64,000 nucleotides of DNA from Staphylococcus intermedius NCTC 11048 (GCF_002902385.1 NZ_PPQH01000009.1:124001-188000); one strand, 5' to 3'; positions 52,659 to 63,647 are shown, counted from the stretch's first letter. Notes: generated by a model not told the origin, from the letters alone. Numbers and translations: made by a program.

Positions 52659-53717
52659 ATGTATACTTTAACACTCATTGGCGTCTCGATGATAGTCAGT
52701 TTAATAATTACACCAATAGTAATAGCCGTTTCTAAAAAACTAGATATTGTTGATAGACCCAATTTTCGTAAAATACATACTAAACCCATTTCGATGCTTG
52801 GGGGAACAGCAATATTATTATCTTTTTTAATAGGGATTTGGCTTGGACATCCGATTGAACGTGAAATCAAGCCACTATTACTTGGTGCAATTGTTATGTA
52901 TTTTGTTGGATTAATAGATGATTTATACGATTTAAAACCGATACTTAAATTAATAGGTCAAATTGCAGCGGCTTTGGTTGTTGTGTCGTATGGCGTGACG
53001 ATCGATTTTATTTCGATTCCGATTGGGCCAACCATTTATTTCGGATGGTTGAGTATCCCCATTACTATATTTTGGATTGTAGCCATTACAAATGCGATTA
53101 ACTTGATTGATGGCTTAGACGGACTTGCAGCAGGCGTCTCTGTGATTGCGCTTGTAACGATTGCATTCATTGCAATTTTACAAGGCAATATTTTTATTAT
53201 CATGATTTGTAGTGTTCTCATTGGTTCGCTTTTTGGATTTCTTGCTTTCAATTTCCATCCAGCTAAAATCTTTTTGGGAGATAGTGGCGCGTTATGTATC
53301 GGTTTTATAATCGGTTTCGTATCACTACTCGGTTTTAAAAATATTACGTTTATTTCCTTGTTCTTCCCAATTGTTATTTTAGCGGTACCATTTATTGATA
53401 CACTCTTTGCGATGATTCGCCGTGTTAAAAAGGGTCAACATATTATGCAAGCTGATAAATCTCACTTACATCACAAATTATTAGAGCTCGGATATACACA
53501 TAGACAAACGGTGTTTTTAATATATTCTATTGCGTTTATGTTTAGTGTCGTGAGTATCATTTTATACATTTCACAACCGTGGGGCGTCTTTTTAATGATT
53601 ATCCTCATTGTGATCACGATCGAATTGATTGTTGAATTCACTGGCTTAATAGATGATGATTATCGCCCATTACTTGACCTTATCGCGAGACAGAAGCGTT
53701 TGAGAAGCAAAAAATAG
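52659..53717 (+). CDS. tarO: Undecaprenyl-phosphate N-acetylglucosamine 1-phosphate transferase TarO
   Basis: 352-residue polyisoprenyl-phosphate sugar-1-phosphate transferase (MraY/WecA family), which starts wall teichoic acid synthesis. Around ten helices. Conserved motifs: Mg-binding DDLYDLKP, NLIDGLDGLAAGVS, GDSGALCIGF, and the histidine-rich KSHLHHKLLELGYTHRQ loop. Known in S. aureus as TarO/TagO (llm). ATG at 52659 with TAGGTGAA upstream. Confidence 0.93.
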   Translation: MYTLTLIGVSMIVSLIITPIVIAVSKKLDIVDRPNFRKIHTKPISMLGGTAILLSFLIGIWLGHPIEREIKPLLLGAIVMYFVGLIDDLYDLKPILKLIGQIAAALVVVSYGVTIDFISIPIGPTIYFGWLSIPITIFWIVAITNAINLIDGLDGLAAGVSVIALVTIAFIAILQGNIFIIMICSVLIGSLFGFLAFNFHPAKIFLGDSGALCIGFIIGFVSLLGFKNITFISLFFPIVILAVPFIDTLFAMIRRVKKGQHIMQADKSHLHHKLLELGYTHRQTVFLIYSIAFMFSVVSIILYISQPWGVFLMIILIVITIELIVEFTGLIDDDYRPLLDLIARQKRLRSKK

Positions 53718-53737
53718 TGATTAAAAAATGATATAAT

Positions 53738-53772
53738 TTATCCCTCGTCGTAATGATGAGGGATAAATTTTT
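53738..53772 (+). terminator. tarO terminator
   Basis: TTATCCCTC / GAGGGATAA hairpin followed by ATTTTT. Confidence 0.85.
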
Positions 53773-53897
53773 AACAATTGAAGGTGTTTCATTTAAAGTC
53801 ATAACCCATGCACACGTCACGCGTATGTGACTTTGAGTACACAACATGTGAAATACTTAAGTATCAATATTGTTCAGAATCGCTCATCTCAACAACG

Positions 53898-54533
53898 TTA
53901 ATCAATATCAAATGGCAAACGCATCACTGGGTCAGCTTCTAAAGTATATTTGCCTTGGGTATGTTGATTTGCAAATTGAATGAATGCCTCATATTCTTCT
54001 TCAAGGACATCAATATGATACGTCACTTGCTCGGTATATGCGGTATCGCGAAGCATAAAAGTGGTTGATTGGAGTTCATATTCAAATTTTCCAGTTAAAT
54101 CATAAGCCATCGAAATGCGGACAGGAACCGCTGGACGTAATGCAACGCGACCCACATCTTGAATCACATCGCGTACCGCACCACCATATGCACGTATGAG
54201 ACCCCCTGTACCTAGTTTAATCCCACCGAAATAGCGCGTAACGACTACAGCGACATCATGAACATCCAACTTTTTTAACATTTCTAACATTGGAACGCCC
54301 GCCGTACCACTTGGTTCACCATCGTCATGTGCTTTTTGAATGAGCATTGTATCTCCAATCGTATAAGCCGAACAGTTATGTGTTGCTTCTCGATGTTCCT
54401 TTTTCTTCGCTTCAATAAATGCTTTTGCTTCATCCTCATTGTGGACGGGTTTAATATGGGCAATGAAACGAGATTTACTAATGACGTTTTCTATGATATG
54501 TTCATCTTTAATTGTAATAACTGAATCTGTCAT
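53898..54533 (-). CDS. YigZ family protein (IMPACT/UPF0029)
   Basis: 211 residues. The N-terminal UPF0029 domain has the motif DDGEPSGTAGVPMLEML followed by VVVTRYFGGIKLGTGGLIRAYGGA, and a smaller C-terminal domain with ferredoxin-like fold (about 140-211). Role in bacteria unclear; the eukaryotic homolog IMPACT inhibits GCN1-dependent kinase activation. ATG at 54533 follows AAGGGTG. Divergent from fakB1. Confidence 0.92.
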   Translation of the reverse strand: MTDSVITIKDEHIIENVISKSRFIAHIKPVHNEDEAKAFIEAKKKEHREATHNCSAYTIGDTMLIQKAHDDGEPSGTAGVPMLEMLKKLDVHDVAVVVTRYFGGIKLGTGGLIRAYGGAVRDVIQDVGRVALRPAVPVRISMAYDLTGKFEYELQSTTFMLRDTAYTEQVTYHIDVLEEEYEAFIQFANQHTQGKYTLEADPVMRLPFDID

Positions 54534-54832
54534 ATGGGTCACCCTTTATTGTAATAATTGCTTCACTTATTATACTATATTTGACGTTAACTTAAAGATG
54601 TGAAAGTATACGACATGACTTTGCAAAATATAGTATGATAGAAGCATATGTGGAAGTAAAGATTGTCACAATGACGAAGAAAACTTGAAAAAATAGCATT
54701 CCATGATTAATTTTGTTATATAATAAACTGTCGAAATACATTCATATCAATAAAAAGTACCGACAATGATGAATGATTTTGCACATCTAAGTGATTAAAA
54801 TTAAGTGTTTGCTTTATTAGGAGGAAGAAAAA

Positions 54833-55717
54833 ATGAAAATAGCTGTCATGACTGATTCAACAAGCTATATCCCTCAACATATATTGGAAAAAAATAACAT
54901 TCGTATTGTGCCGTTGAGTATTACGCTAGAAAATGGTGAGAACTATAAAGAGAATATTTCAATCTTTGCAGACGAATTTTATGACATATTAAAAACATCC
55001 AAATCTATCCCTACAACAAGTCAACCTGCCATTGGTGAAATGATCAGTGCTTATGAAGCGTATAGAGATGAAGGGTACACAGATGTGATTGTTGTCCATC
55101 TTTCAAGTGGCATTAGCGGCGCATATCAAACAGCAATGCAAGCTTCAACAATGGTAGAGGGCATTCGTGTTCATCCAGTTGATTCCAAAATTGCATGTTT
55201 ACCTGAAGGGTCACTTGTGTTGCGTGCTTTAGACTTAATTGAACAAGGATTAGATGTCGAAGCGATTTTGGCAGATTTAGATGATATGGTTCAACATGTC
55301 GGGGCGTTTTTAGTTGTAGATGACTTGAAAAACTTGCATAAAAGCGGTCGTATTACAGGTGCCCAAGCTTGGATAGGAAATTTATTAAAGATGAAGCCTG
55401 TATTGACATTTGAGGATGGTTTGATTGTCCCATATGAAAAAGTCCGTACGAAAAAGAGAGCATTAAAGTTAATTGAAGATAAAGCGGTTGAAATATCGAA
55501 TCAATTTGAACAGTCGACAATTATGGTAATTGGTGGCGATGAAAGAGAAGAATCTCAAGGCGTTTACAAGGACCTTAAAGAAAAGCATCCGAATAAAAAT
55601 ATCGTCTTTTCAGAACTTGGCCCCGTTATCACATCGCATTTAGGATTAGGTGGATTTGGTATCGGTGTCGTCAACCGTCATATCGAAGTTCCTGATTCGG
55701 TCAATGTTGAGCGCTAA
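54833..55717 (+). CDS. fakB1: DegV family fatty acid-binding protein FakB1
   Basis: 294-residue DegV protein. It carries fatty acids for phosphorylation by FakA, so that exogenous fatty acids can enter phospholipids. Motifs: MTDSTSYIP at the N-terminus, TTSQPAIGEM, LSSGISGAYQTA, and GRITGAQAWIGNLLKMKPVL (the lid and binding region). This position, upstream of comFA, is that of FakB1 in S. aureus. The ATG at 54833 follows AGGAGGAAG. Confidence 0.92.
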   Translation: MKIAVMTDSTSYIPQHILEKNNIRIVPLSITLENGENYKENISIFADEFYDILKTSKSIPTTSQPAIGEMISAYEAYRDEGYTDVIVVHLSSGISGAYQTAMQASTMVEGIRVHPVDSKIACLPEGSLVLRALDLIEQGLDVEAILADLDDMVQHVGAFLVVDDLKNLHKSGRITGAQAWIGNLLKMKPVLTFEDGLIVPYEKVRTKKRALKLIEDKAVEISNQFEQSTIMVIGGDEREESQGVYKDLKEKHPNKNIVFSELGPVITSHLGLGGFGIGVVNRHIEVPDSVNVER

Positions 55718-55734
55718 AAATGAAATAGTTCTAA

Positions 55735-55764
55735 AGCAGCTTCCTAGATAGGGGGCTGTTTTTA
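55735..55764 (+). terminator. fakB1 terminator
   Basis: AGCAGCTTCCTA / TAGGGGGCTGT hairpin with TTTTTATTTT. Confidence 0.75.
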
Positions 55765-55870
55765 TTTTGAAGAAATGTTCGTTTAATTGTATAGCGTCGG
55801 TAAAATAATTTGCATTAAAAAAAGTAAAATACCGTGCTGATACGTGTATGTTATTGAAAGGAGCTTCAAA

Positions 55871-57157
55871 ATGTATTTAAATGGTCAACTTATCACAGAT
55901 GCGACGCCTTACGATAAAAGTCAAATCATGCAAATAGAAAAAGGCGTAACTCGTACGTCAACAGGATGGCGATGTACACGATGCGCAACAGAGCTTCACC
56001 ACCATTTTTATCAATTTGTTAGTCATATCATGAATGAAAAGATAACTTACTGTCGGCATTGCATTCAAATGGGGCGGATGGACAGTGTGACAGATGTTTA
56101 TACATTGAAAAGTATGACTTGTTGTTCAGACGCAGTTTATGAGTTGCCGTTTCAATTATCGGTGCAACAGCAATTTGCCTCTGATCATATTGTTCAAGCT
56201 GTGCTGAATCATGAATCATTATTACTTCATGCGGTGACAGGTGCTGGAAAGACTGAGATGATGTTTGAAGCCATTGCACAGGCACGTCGTCAAGGATACA
56301 ATGTCGCGGTCGTTTCACCAAGACTAGATGTTGTCATTGAAGTGAGTACGCGTATTCAACAAACTTTTTTAAATGAAGCCATTGATATTTTACATCAAGC
56401 AAGTCAACAGCAGTATGAAGCACATTTTGTCATTTCAACGGTACACCAACTGTATCGTTTTAAACGGCATTTTCATGTGATTTTTATTGATGAAGTCGAT
56501 GCTTTTCCACTTGCGATGGATCCCTCTTTAATGCAATCGATTGAAAATGCAGCGAGAACGAAAAAAGCGCTCATATATATGACGGCAACGCCACCGACAC
56601 ATTTAAAAGCACAATTTGATGATGCACATACGATTACATTGCCAGCAAGGTTTCATCAACGTCCTCTAGTCATTCCTACTTTTAAATATTTCAAACTCCG
56701 AGTGGATAAGGTGCAGTTTTATTTATTCACACGCATGAAAGCCCAACAAAAACAACAACGGATAACATTAATTTTTTTCAGTGATATACAAGAAATGAAA
56801 CGCTTTTTTGAAACATATGTGACGTTAGTAGACCGTTTAGGATTTGTATACAGTGAAGATCCCGAACGGTTAAAGAAAGTAGAAGCTTTGCGAAACGGTG
56901 CATACGACATCATGTTAACGACAACAATATTGGAAAGAGGGTTCACGATGGCCTATTTAGATGTGTGGGTTGTTGATAGTCATCGCTATACTTCAACAGC
57001 TTTAATCCAAATTGCAGGACGCGTAGGGCGTAAAGCAATTTGTCCGGATGGAGAAGTGTTATTTTTACATGAAGGACGCACAAGGGCGATGTATGATGCA
57101 CGACATCAAATTGTTGAAATGAATCATTTAGCGATGAAACGAGGGTGGGTGACATGA
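55871..57157 (+). CDS. comFA: Competence helicase ComFA
   Basis: 428-residue DEAD-box-like ATPase driving DNA uptake. N-terminal zinc-binding cysteines (CTRCATEL...CRHC), Walker A AVTGAGKTEMM, Walker B FIDEVDAFP, motif III TATPP, and motif VI QIAGRVGRK are all present and intact. ATG at 55871 with AAAGGAGC upstream. The stop overlaps comFC. Transformation in staphylococci needs SigH; no SigH promoter was identified by eye. Confidence 0.95.
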   Translation: MYLNGQLITDATPYDKSQIMQIEKGVTRTSTGWRCTRCATELHHHFYQFVSHIMNEKITYCRHCIQMGRMDSVTDVYTLKSMTCCSDAVYELPFQLSVQQQFASDHIVQAVLNHESLLLHAVTGAGKTEMMFEAIAQARRQGYNVAVVSPRLDVVIEVSTRIQQTFLNEAIDILHQASQQQYEAHFVISTVHQLYRFKRHFHVIFIDEVDAFPLAMDPSLMQSIENAARTKKALIYMTATPPTHLKAQFDDAHTITLPARFHQRPLVIPTFKYFKLRVDKVQFYLFTRMKAQQKQQRITLIFFSDIQEMKRFFETYVTLVDRLGFVYSEDPERLKKVEALRNGAYDIMLTTTILERGFTMAYLDVWVVDSHRYTSTALIQIAGRVGRKAICPDGEVLFLHEGRTRAMYDARHQIVEMNHLAMKRGWVT

Positions 57158-57822
57158 AACGATGTCTGTATTGCATGAATATGATGCACGAAGATATCTT
57201 AATGGCGAACCTATATACACGAACGCACATTTTATGTCCAAAGTGCCACGAATTAATCAATCATTGTCGTTTTGATGAGACAAATCGATGTGCCTATTGT
57301 AAAGGTAAATTAGACACTTCAGGTGTATGTCATAATTGTCGAAATTTTGATGATATGGGTGTGCAATTTGAGCGTATTGTCCCACTTTTTCATTACGATC
57401 ATTTTGTGAAGACGTTGTTGCATCAGTATAAATTTTTAAACGACGTTGCACTTGCTGAAGTTTTTGCACATTACATACGTATCGGCTATGTGAAAGGTGA
57501 AATCATTGTACCGATACCGTCTAGTCAGAATCACGATTTACAACGTATGTTCAACCCTGTTCAAACGATACTCGATCATTTGAAAATACCTTATGTCGCT
57601 TGTTTGAAAATGAAACCTCGCTCAAAGCAATTTGCATTATCGCGTTCGGAACGTTATGCAGTTAATAATCCCATTTATTTCGATAGTGATATTTCTCTGG
57701 AAAACAAAACTATTCTCCTTATTGATGATATTTACACGACCGGTCACACTGCCCACTGTGCTGGAAATGTATTATTACAACAAAAAGTCAGAAAATTAAG
57801 TATGTTAACGTTTGCGAGATAG
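57154..57822 (+). CDS. comFC: Competence protein ComFC (phosphoribosyltransferase-like)
   Basis: 222 residues. Several zinc-binding CXXC pairs in the N-terminal part (CLYCMN, CPKCHE, CAYCKG, CHNC), then a PRTase-type fold with the PRPP-binding motif ILLIDDIYTTGHTA. Works with ComFA in DNA transport; the catalytic role is unknown. ATG at 57154 overlaps the comFA stop (ATGA). Confidence 0.94.
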   Translation: MKRCLYCMNMMHEDILMANLYTRTHILCPKCHELINHCRFDETNRCAYCKGKLDTSGVCHNCRNFDDMGVQFERIVPLFHYDHFVKTLLHQYKFLNDVALAEVFAHYIRIGYVKGEIIVPIPSSQNHDLQRMFNPVQTILDHLKIPYVACLKMKPRSKQFALSRSERYAVNNPIYFDSDISLENKTILLIDDIYTTGHTAHCAGNVLLQQKVRKLSMLTFAR

Positions 57823-57886
57823 CGTAAACATGTTAAAATATAAGTAAGGAATATATTATAAAAAGAGGTTGAAAGGAGCGAGCACT

Positions 57887-58447
57887 ATGATTAATTTTGA
57901 AATTCATGGAGACAACCTCACAATCACAGATGCTATTAGAAATTATATTGAGGAGAAAATTGGTAAGTTAGAACGCTATTTCACTAATGTGCCAAATGCA
58001 ACAGCCCATGTGAAAGTGAAAACGTATCAAAATTCTGGTACTAAGATCGAAGTGACAATTCCATTGAAAAATGTAACGCTTCGTGCAGAGGAACGTCATG
58101 ACGACTTATATGCAGGTATCGATTTAATTAATAATAAACTTGAACGTCAAGTTCGTAAGTATAAAACACGTGTCAATCGTAAAAATAGAGACCGTGGTTA
58201 TGAAGAGGATGTATTTACTGAAGTTGAAGCGACTGAACCAGAAGTGGAACAAGAAGCAACAGCGTCTGACATCGAAATCATTCGTTCTAAAACATTCAGC
58301 TTAAAACCAATGGACTCAGAAGAAGCGGTATTACAAATGAACCTATTAGGACATGACTTCTTCGTGTTTAACGATCGTGAAACAGATGGTACAAGTATTG
58401 TTTATCGTCGTAAAGATGGTAAATATGGCTTGATTGAAACTGAATAA
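57887..58447 (+). CDS. hpf: Ribosome hibernation promoting factor (long form)
   Basis: 186-residue long HPF that forms 100S ribosome dimers in stationary phase. The N-terminal S30AE ribosome-binding domain (1-about 100: [29 protein letters not shown]) and the C-terminal dimerisation domain (about 130-186: [45 protein letters not shown]) are both complete, joined by an acidic linker. The ATG at 57887 follows AAAGGAGCGA. It is four residues shorter than S. aureus HPF as I recall it. Confidence 0.95.
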   Translation: MINFEIHGDNLTITDAIRNYIEEKIGKLERYFTNVPNATAHVKVKTYQNSGTKIEVTIPLKNVTLRAEERHDDLYAGIDLINNKLERQVRKYKTRVNRKNRDRGYEEDVFTEVEATEPEVEQEATASDIEIIRSKTFSLKPMDSEEAVLQMNLLGHDFFVFNDRETDGTSIVYRRKDGKYGLIETE

Positions 58448-58543
58448 TCTCTCTTACAAATAAAGAGATGACGTTCATTATGCGGAACAATGCAATAACT
58501 GAAAAATCTTGATTGAACGCGTGATGATGCGTACCAAAAATGT

Positions 58544-58602
58544 GGGGCAAGTGGATGAATCTAATCAGATGTATTAGATTTTAAGCTTGTCCCTTCTTTT
58601 AT
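58544..58602 (+). terminator. hpf terminator
   Basis: GGGGCAAG ... GAATCTAAT / ATTAGATTT ... CTTGTCCC, a two-part hairpin followed by TTCTTTT. Confidence 0.75.
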
Positions 58603-58732
58603 CATATGGCAATGTGCTTTCGTATGGATTGTTTAAAAGGCAGATACAAGTTTTTAAGTTGATTTCTGAGCTGAATGTCATTTAAGTAGAAAGTTGATTT
58701 GAATATGTAATAATGGCGAGAAATATCATATA

Positions 58733-58762
58733 TTGTTATTTGACGGTATGAAGTATTATAAT
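58733..58762 (+). promoter_or_regulatory. secA promoter
   Basis: TTGTTA (58733-58738), 18-base spacer, TATAAT (58757-58762). A nearby TTGACG (58740-58745) is only 11 bases from the -10 and less likely. Confidence 0.6.
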
Positions 58763-58877
58763 AAATTTGTTAAATGATACGTATATATATAAGTGGTTTG
58801 AGTATAAATTTATACCGAAAAATGATATGATGGATAGTTGTAAGCGGCACAGTTTTATGGCTAAAGGAGCGAACAAA

Positions 58878-61406
58878 ATGGGTTTGATAACTAAAATGAT
58901 TGACGGTAATAAACGAGAAGTCAAACGTTTAAGTAAGTTAGCAGATAAAGTCATCGCATTAGAAGAAGATATGGCGTTGCTAACTGATGAAGAAATGAGA
59001 GCGAAAACGAAAGCTTTTCAAGAAGAAGTTCAACAAATTGAAGATATTAAAAAGCAAAATCATAAATTAGATGAAATTTTACCAGAAGCCTTTGCGCTCG
59101 TACGTGAAGCTTCTAAGCGTGTGTTTAATATGACACCATATAAAGTACAAATCATGGGTGGGATTGCCATTCATAAAGGTGATATTGCAGAGATGAGAAC
59201 CGGTGAAGGTAAAACACTTACTGCAACGATGCCAACCTATTTAAATGCATTAGCTGGTCGCGGTGTCCACGTTATTACGGTAAACGAATATTTATCTAGT
59301 GTTCAAAGTGAAGAAATGGCAGAACTGTATAATTTCTTAGGTTTGTCAGTCGGTTTGAACCTTAATAGTCTAAGTACAGTAGAAAAGCGTGAAGCTTATA
59401 GTCAAGATATCACATACAGCACAAACAATGAACTTGGTTTTGACTATTTACGAGATAACATGGTGAATTACAAAGAAGACCGTGTCATGCGTCCGCTACA
59501 TTTTGCGATTATTGATGAGGTTGACTCGATATTAATCGATGAAGCGCGTACACCGTTGATCATTTCAGGTGAAGCGGAGAAATCTACATCATTATACACA
59601 CAAGCGAACGTTTTTTCGAAAATGCTTAAAGCTGAAGAAGATTATAACTATGATGTACAAACGAAAAGTATTCAATTGACGGAACAAGGTGTCGATAAAG
59701 CAGAACGCATGTTTAAAATCGAAAACTTATATGATGTGAAACATGTCGACGTGATTCACCATATTAACCTTGCTTTACGTGCACATTACACGATGCAACG
59801 AGACGTAGATTATATGGTAACCGGTGGCGAAATTCTGATTGTTGACCAATTTACAGGTCGTACGATGCCAGGCCGTCGTTTTTCAGAAGGTTTACATCAA
59901 GCAATTGAGGCAAAAGAAAATGTACAAATTCAAAACGAATCTAAAACAATGGCTTCTATTACATTCCAAAACTATTTCAGAATGTACAACAAGTTAGCTG
60001 GGATGACGGGTACGGCTAAAACTGAGGAAGAAGAGTTCCGTAATATTTACAACATGACTGTAACTCAAATTCCGACAAACCGACCTATCCAGCGTATTGA
60101 TCATTCGGACTTAATTTATGTGAGCCAAAAAGGTAAATTTGATGCGGTTGTCGAAGAAGTGATTGAAAAGCATCGTAAAGGTCAGCCTGTATTGTTGGGG
60201 ACTGTCGCAGTAGAAACTTCAGAATATATCTCGAATTTATTGAAAAAACGCGGTATCCGACACAGTGTCCTTAACGCCAAAAACCACGAACGAGAAGCGG
60301 AAATTGTATCAGGTGCAGGTCAAAAGGGTGCTGTTACGATTGCAACGAACATGGCCGGACGTGGTACAGACATTAAACTAGGCGAAGGTGTTGAAGAACT
60401 AGGAGGTCTTGCGGTCATTGGTACTGAACGTCACGAATCACGCCGTATTGATGATCAGTTGCGTGGTCGTTCAGGTCGTCAAGGTGATAAAGGGGACAGT
60501 CGTTTCTATTTATCATTACAAGATGATTTGATGGTACGTTTCGGTTCAGAACGTATGCAGGCAATGATGAGTCGTTTAGGTATGGACGATTCTACACCGA
60601 TTGAATCTAAAATGGTATCTCGTGCCGTAGAATCTGCACAAAAACGAGTAGAAGGTAACAACTTTGATGCACGTAAACGTATTTTGGAATATGATGAAGT
60701 CTTACGTAAACAACGTGAAATCATGTATGAAGAACGTAATCAAATTATAGATGAAGATCAAAGTACAGATTTAGTGATGCAAATGATGCATTCTACATTA
60801 GATCGCGCATTGCTCCATTACGTGAATGAAGATGAAGAAAAGATGGACTATGAGCCACTGATCCACTATGTTGAAGACGTCTTTTTACATGAAGGTGACT
60901 TGACTGAAAGCGAAATCAACGGCAAAGATAGAGAAGATATGTTTGAAGTCATTTGGGCGAAAATTGAAGCGGCATACAATCGTCAAAAAGATCAACTGGG
61001 TGACCGTATGCCAGAGTTTGAACGCATGATTTTATTACGCTCTATTGATAATCATTGGACATCACATATCGATACGATGGATCAACTCCGTCAAGGGATT
61101 CATTTGCGCTCGTATGGACAACAAAATCCATTGCGTGACTATCAAAATGAAGGACATCAATTGTTCGATATCATGATGCAAAGTATTGAAGAGGATGTCA
61201 GCAAATATATTCTGAAATCTGTCATCACAGTGGAAGAAGATGTTGAACGTGAGAAAACGAAAGAATTAGAAGGTAAGCACGTTTCAGCTGAAGATGGCAA
61301 AGAAAAAGTGAAGCCACAACCTATTGTAAAGGAACATGAGGTCGGACGTAATGAGCCATGTCCATGTGGAAGCGGCAAAAAATATAAAAATTGTCACGGC
61401 AAATAG
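58878..61406 (+). CDS. secA: Preprotein translocase ATPase SecA
   Basis: 842-residue motor that pushes preproteins through SecYEG. N-terminal [18 protein letters not shown] start from ATG 58878 (AAAGGAGCG upstream; earlier in-frame starts add about 37 unlikely residues). Walker [15 protein letters not shown]-type [27 protein letters not shown] in motor domain 2, and the C-terminal zinc finger [15 protein letters not shown]. Complete. Upstream of prfB with 35 bases between. Confidence 0.97.
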   Translation: MGLITKMIDGNKREVKRLSKLADKVIALEEDMALLTDEEMRAKTKAFQEEVQQIEDIKKQNHKLDEILPEAFALVREASKRVFNMTPYKVQIMGGIAIHKGDIAEMRTGEGKTLTATMPTYLNALAGRGVHVITVNEYLSSVQSEEMAELYNFLGLSVGLNLNSLSTVEKREAYSQDITYSTNNELGFDYLRDNMVNYKEDRVMRPLHFAIIDEVDSILIDEARTPLIISGEAEKSTSLYTQANVFSKMLKAEEDYNYDVQTKSIQLTEQGVDKAERMFKIENLYDVKHVDVIHHINLALRAHYTMQRDVDYMVTGGEILIVDQFTGRTMPGRRFSEGLHQAIEAKENVQIQNESKTMASITFQNYFRMYNKLAGMTGTAKTEEEEFRNIYNMTVTQIPTNRPIQRIDHSDLIYVSQKGKFDAVVEEVIEKHRKGQPVLLGTVAVETSEYISNLLKKRGIRHSVLNAKNHEREAEIVSGAGQKGAVTIATNMAGRGTDIKLGEGVEELGGLAVIGTERHESRRIDDQLRGRSGRQGDKGDSRFYLSLQDDLMVRFGSERMQAMMSRLGMDDSTPIESKMVSRAVESAQKRVEGNNFDARKRILEYDEVLRKQREIMYEERNQIIDEDQSTDLVMQMMHSTLDRALLHYVNEDEEKMDYEPLIHYVEDVFLHEGDLTESEINGKDREDMFEVIWAKIEAAYNRQKDQLGDRMPEFERMILLRSIDNHWTSHIDTMDQLRQGIHLRSYGQQNPLRDYQNEGHQLFDIMMQSIEEDVSKYILKSVITVEEDVEREKTKELEGKHVSAEDGKEKVKPQPIVKEHEVGRNEPCPCGSGKKYKNCHGK

Positions 61407-61444
61407 CGTGGCAATAGCTGATTATTTAAAAGGAGCGATACATG

Positions 61445-62549
61445 ATGGAATTGTCCGAACTTAAACGTAACATGGATAGTTTTAGTGTAAAATTAGAACA
61501 ACTTAGGGGGTCTCTTTGACTTAGAAAATAAAGAGACGAACATCCAAGAATATGAAGAAATGATGGCGGATCCACAGTTTTGGGATAATCAAGATTGTGC
61601 ACAAACGATTATCGATCAAAACAACGCTTTAAAATCTGTTGTGAACAGTTACTATGACGTGGCTGAAACACTTGAAGAGATGGTTGCAACGCATGAATTG
61701 CTACAAGAAGAATACGATGAGGAAATGAAAGACGATTTAGAACAAGAAGTCCTCGGTTTCCAAGCGAAAGTAGATCAATTCGAATTGCAACTCTTGTTGG
61801 ATGGCGAGCATGATGCCAATAATGCCATTCTCGAATTACATCCGGGTGCAGGTGGTACGGAATCACAAGACTGGACAAATATGTTGTTACGTATGTATCA
61901 ACGTTATAGTGAACAGCAAGGTTTTAAAGTAGAAATTGTCGATTATCAAGCAGGTGATGAAGCGGGTGTTAAAAGTGTGACAATGCTCGTTAAAGGTCAC
62001 AATGCTTACGGTTACTTAAAAGCTGAAAAAGGTGTTCACCGTCTCGTACGTATTTCGCCGTTTGATTCTTCGGGTCGTCGTCATACGTCATTTGCATCAT
62101 GCGATGTGATTCCTGAATTTAACAACGAAAAAATCGAAGTTGAAATTAACCCAGATGATATTACTGTGGATACTTTCCGTGCGTCGGGTGCAGGTGGTCA
62201 GCATATTAACAAAACTGAATCGGCTATCCGTATTACACACCATCCGACGGGTATTGTGGTGAATAACCAAAATGAACGTTCACAAATTAAAAATAGAGAA
62301 GCAGCGATGAAAATGTTGAAAGCGAAACTTTATCAACTTGAGTTAGAGCAAAAAGAGCAAGAGTTAGCTGCTATTCGTGGTGAACAAAAAGAAATTGGTT
62401 GGGGAAGTCAGATTCGTTCTTACGTGTTCCACCCATATTCTATGGTGAAAGACCACCGTACAAATGAGGAAACGGGTAACGTTAACGCTGTCATGGACGG
62501 TGAAATCGGTCCGTTTATCGAAGCATACTTAAGACATCAAATGAAATAA
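61445..62549 (+). CDS. prfB: Peptide chain release factor 2 (programmed +1 frameshift)
   Basis: The first 24 sense codons (61445-61516; [11 protein letters not shown]...) end at CTT followed by in-frame TGA (61517-61519). A +1 slip at CTT TGA C moves translation to 61518 onward (DLENKETNI...), giving 367 residues. An alternative ATG three bases earlier adds one Met. The rest shows the GGQ motif [12 protein letters not shown] and the stop-recognition RF2 motif (SPF region [12 protein letters not shown]). RF2 reads UGA and UAA. AGGAG at 61431-61435. Confidence 0.97.
61505..61520 (+). promoter_or_regulatory. RF2 autoregulatory frameshift signal
   Basis: AGGGGG (61505-61510) acts as the internal ribosome-pairing site, three bases before CTT TGA C (61514-61520). 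This is the classical arrangement: low RF2 leads to pausing at UGA and a +1 slip. Confidence 0.95.
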
Positions 62550-62559
62550 TTTAACAAAG

Positions 62560-62594
62560 CAGGGGCTAGGGCATTTAATTGTTCGAGCCCCTGA
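62560..62594 (+). terminator. Hairpin after prfB
   Basis: CAGGGGCT / AGCCCCTG stem just after the stop. It lacks a clear T run, so it may be a weak terminator or processing site. Confidence 0.5.
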
Positions 62595-62717
62595 AATATA
62601 TCATTTATTAAATACAATGATGATCTGGGCGAGAAACAAGTGATATTTCATGAATAAATGTGTTAATATAATCAACAAATGGACATCAAATGTAAATATG
62701 ACAGGAGGAGGTTGATT

Positions 62718-63359
62718 ATGGGAATTCATCAATATTTTAAAAGGTTATCAGATTTAGAAAAGCTCATTCGATTACCTGGGAAATTTAAATACTTCGAGCA
62801 TAATGTAGCCGCACACTCTTTCAAAGTTACAAAAATTGCCCAGTATTTAGGCACGGTTGAAGAATATCACGGTAAAACAGTGGATTGGAAAAGTTTATAT
62901 GAAAAGGCACTTAATCACGACTTTGCCGAAGTGTTTACGGGAGATATTAAAACCCCTGTAAAGTATGCGAGTGGTGAATTAAAAAAACTATTTTCACAAG
63001 TGGAAGAGGAAATGGTGGATACATTTATTAAAGAAGAAATACCAGAACAGTATCAAGATATATACCGCCGTCGCTTACAAGAAGGAAAAGATGACTCGTT
63101 AGAAGGACAGATTCTATCAGTTGCAGACAAAATTGATTTATTGTATGAAACATTTGGTGAAATACAAAAACGTAATCCTGAACCTCTATTTTTTGAAATC
63201 TATGAAATGAGTCTTGAAACGATTATGCAATTTGATCATTTGGCTTCTGTACAGGATTTTATTGAAAATATTATTCCAGAAATGTTAACTGAAAGATTTA
63301 TACCACGTACTGAATTGAAAGAAATGACGATGCAAATCCTAAATAAAAGAAAGATGTGA
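62718..63359 (+). CDS. HD-domain hydrolase, YfbR-type 5'-deoxynucleotidase family
   Basis: 213 residues. The HD metal motif is spread over AAHSFKVTKIAQ (His), ALNHDFAEVFTGD (His-Asp) and SVADKIDLLYETF (Asp). Such YfbR-like proteins cleave deoxynucleoside monophosphates; the exact substrate here is inferred. ATG at 62718 follows AGGAGGAGG. The end overlaps csbA (GTGA). Confidence 0.85.
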   Translation: MGIHQYFKRLSDLEKLIRLPGKFKYFEHNVAAHSFKVTKIAQYLGTVEEYHGKTVDWKSLYEKALNHDFAEVFTGDIKTPVKYASGELKKLFSQVEEEMVDTFIKEEIPEQYQDIYRRRLQEGKDDSLEGQILSVADKIDLLYETFGEIQKRNPEPLFFEIYEMSLETIMQFDHLASVQDFIENIIPEMLTERFIPRTELKEMTMQILNKRKM

Positions 63360-63610
63360 TAGGGGTGATTTGGTATATAGTGGCCGCTTTTTTCCCTTGT
63401 GTCCTAGTGGTTATTTTCAGCGCAATAACGAGAAGTAAATGGATGGGGACGCTCATCACATTAGTCGTCATTGGTGCTTCGGTTTATAAAGGTTTTTTTC
63501 ATAATGAATGGATTATTTTCCTTGACGTTGTATCATTGTTAGCAGGGTATATTATTGTAGAAGAATTAAAAATTCATCGTATCGAACACGATAAAGAAGG
63601 CGGCATGTAA
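63356..63610 (+). CDS. csbA: CsbA family membrane protein
   Basis: Up to 84 residues, with three helices (WYIVAAFFPCVLVVIFSAI, MGTLITLVVIGASVYKGFF, WIIFLDVVSLLAGYIIVEEL) and a charged tail (HRIEHDKEGGM). CsbA is a sigma-B controlled membrane protein in Bacillus. The GTG at 63356 overlaps the previous stop; a GTG at 63365 is equally possible. It keeps the S. aureus place upstream of uvrB. Function unknown. Confidence 0.85.
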   Translation: MIGVIWYIVAAFFPCVLVVIFSAITRSKWMGTLITLVVIGASVYKGFFHNEWIIFLDVVSLLAGYIIVEELKIHRIEHDKEGGM

Positions 63611-63647
63611 TCTTTGCCCACACGCCTTCACATTTATAGCGGCAACA

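Larger units (their letters stand above)
58448..58877. other. Intergenic region between hpf and secA
   Basis: About 430 bases with the hpf terminator (58544-58602) and the secA promoter (58733-58762). Between them AT-rich sequence only. Confidence 0.5.

Noticed and set aside
61445-61519. prfB as a pseudogene broken by TGA
   Set aside because: The stop is the conserved programmed frameshift with its internal AGGGGG and CTT TGA C.
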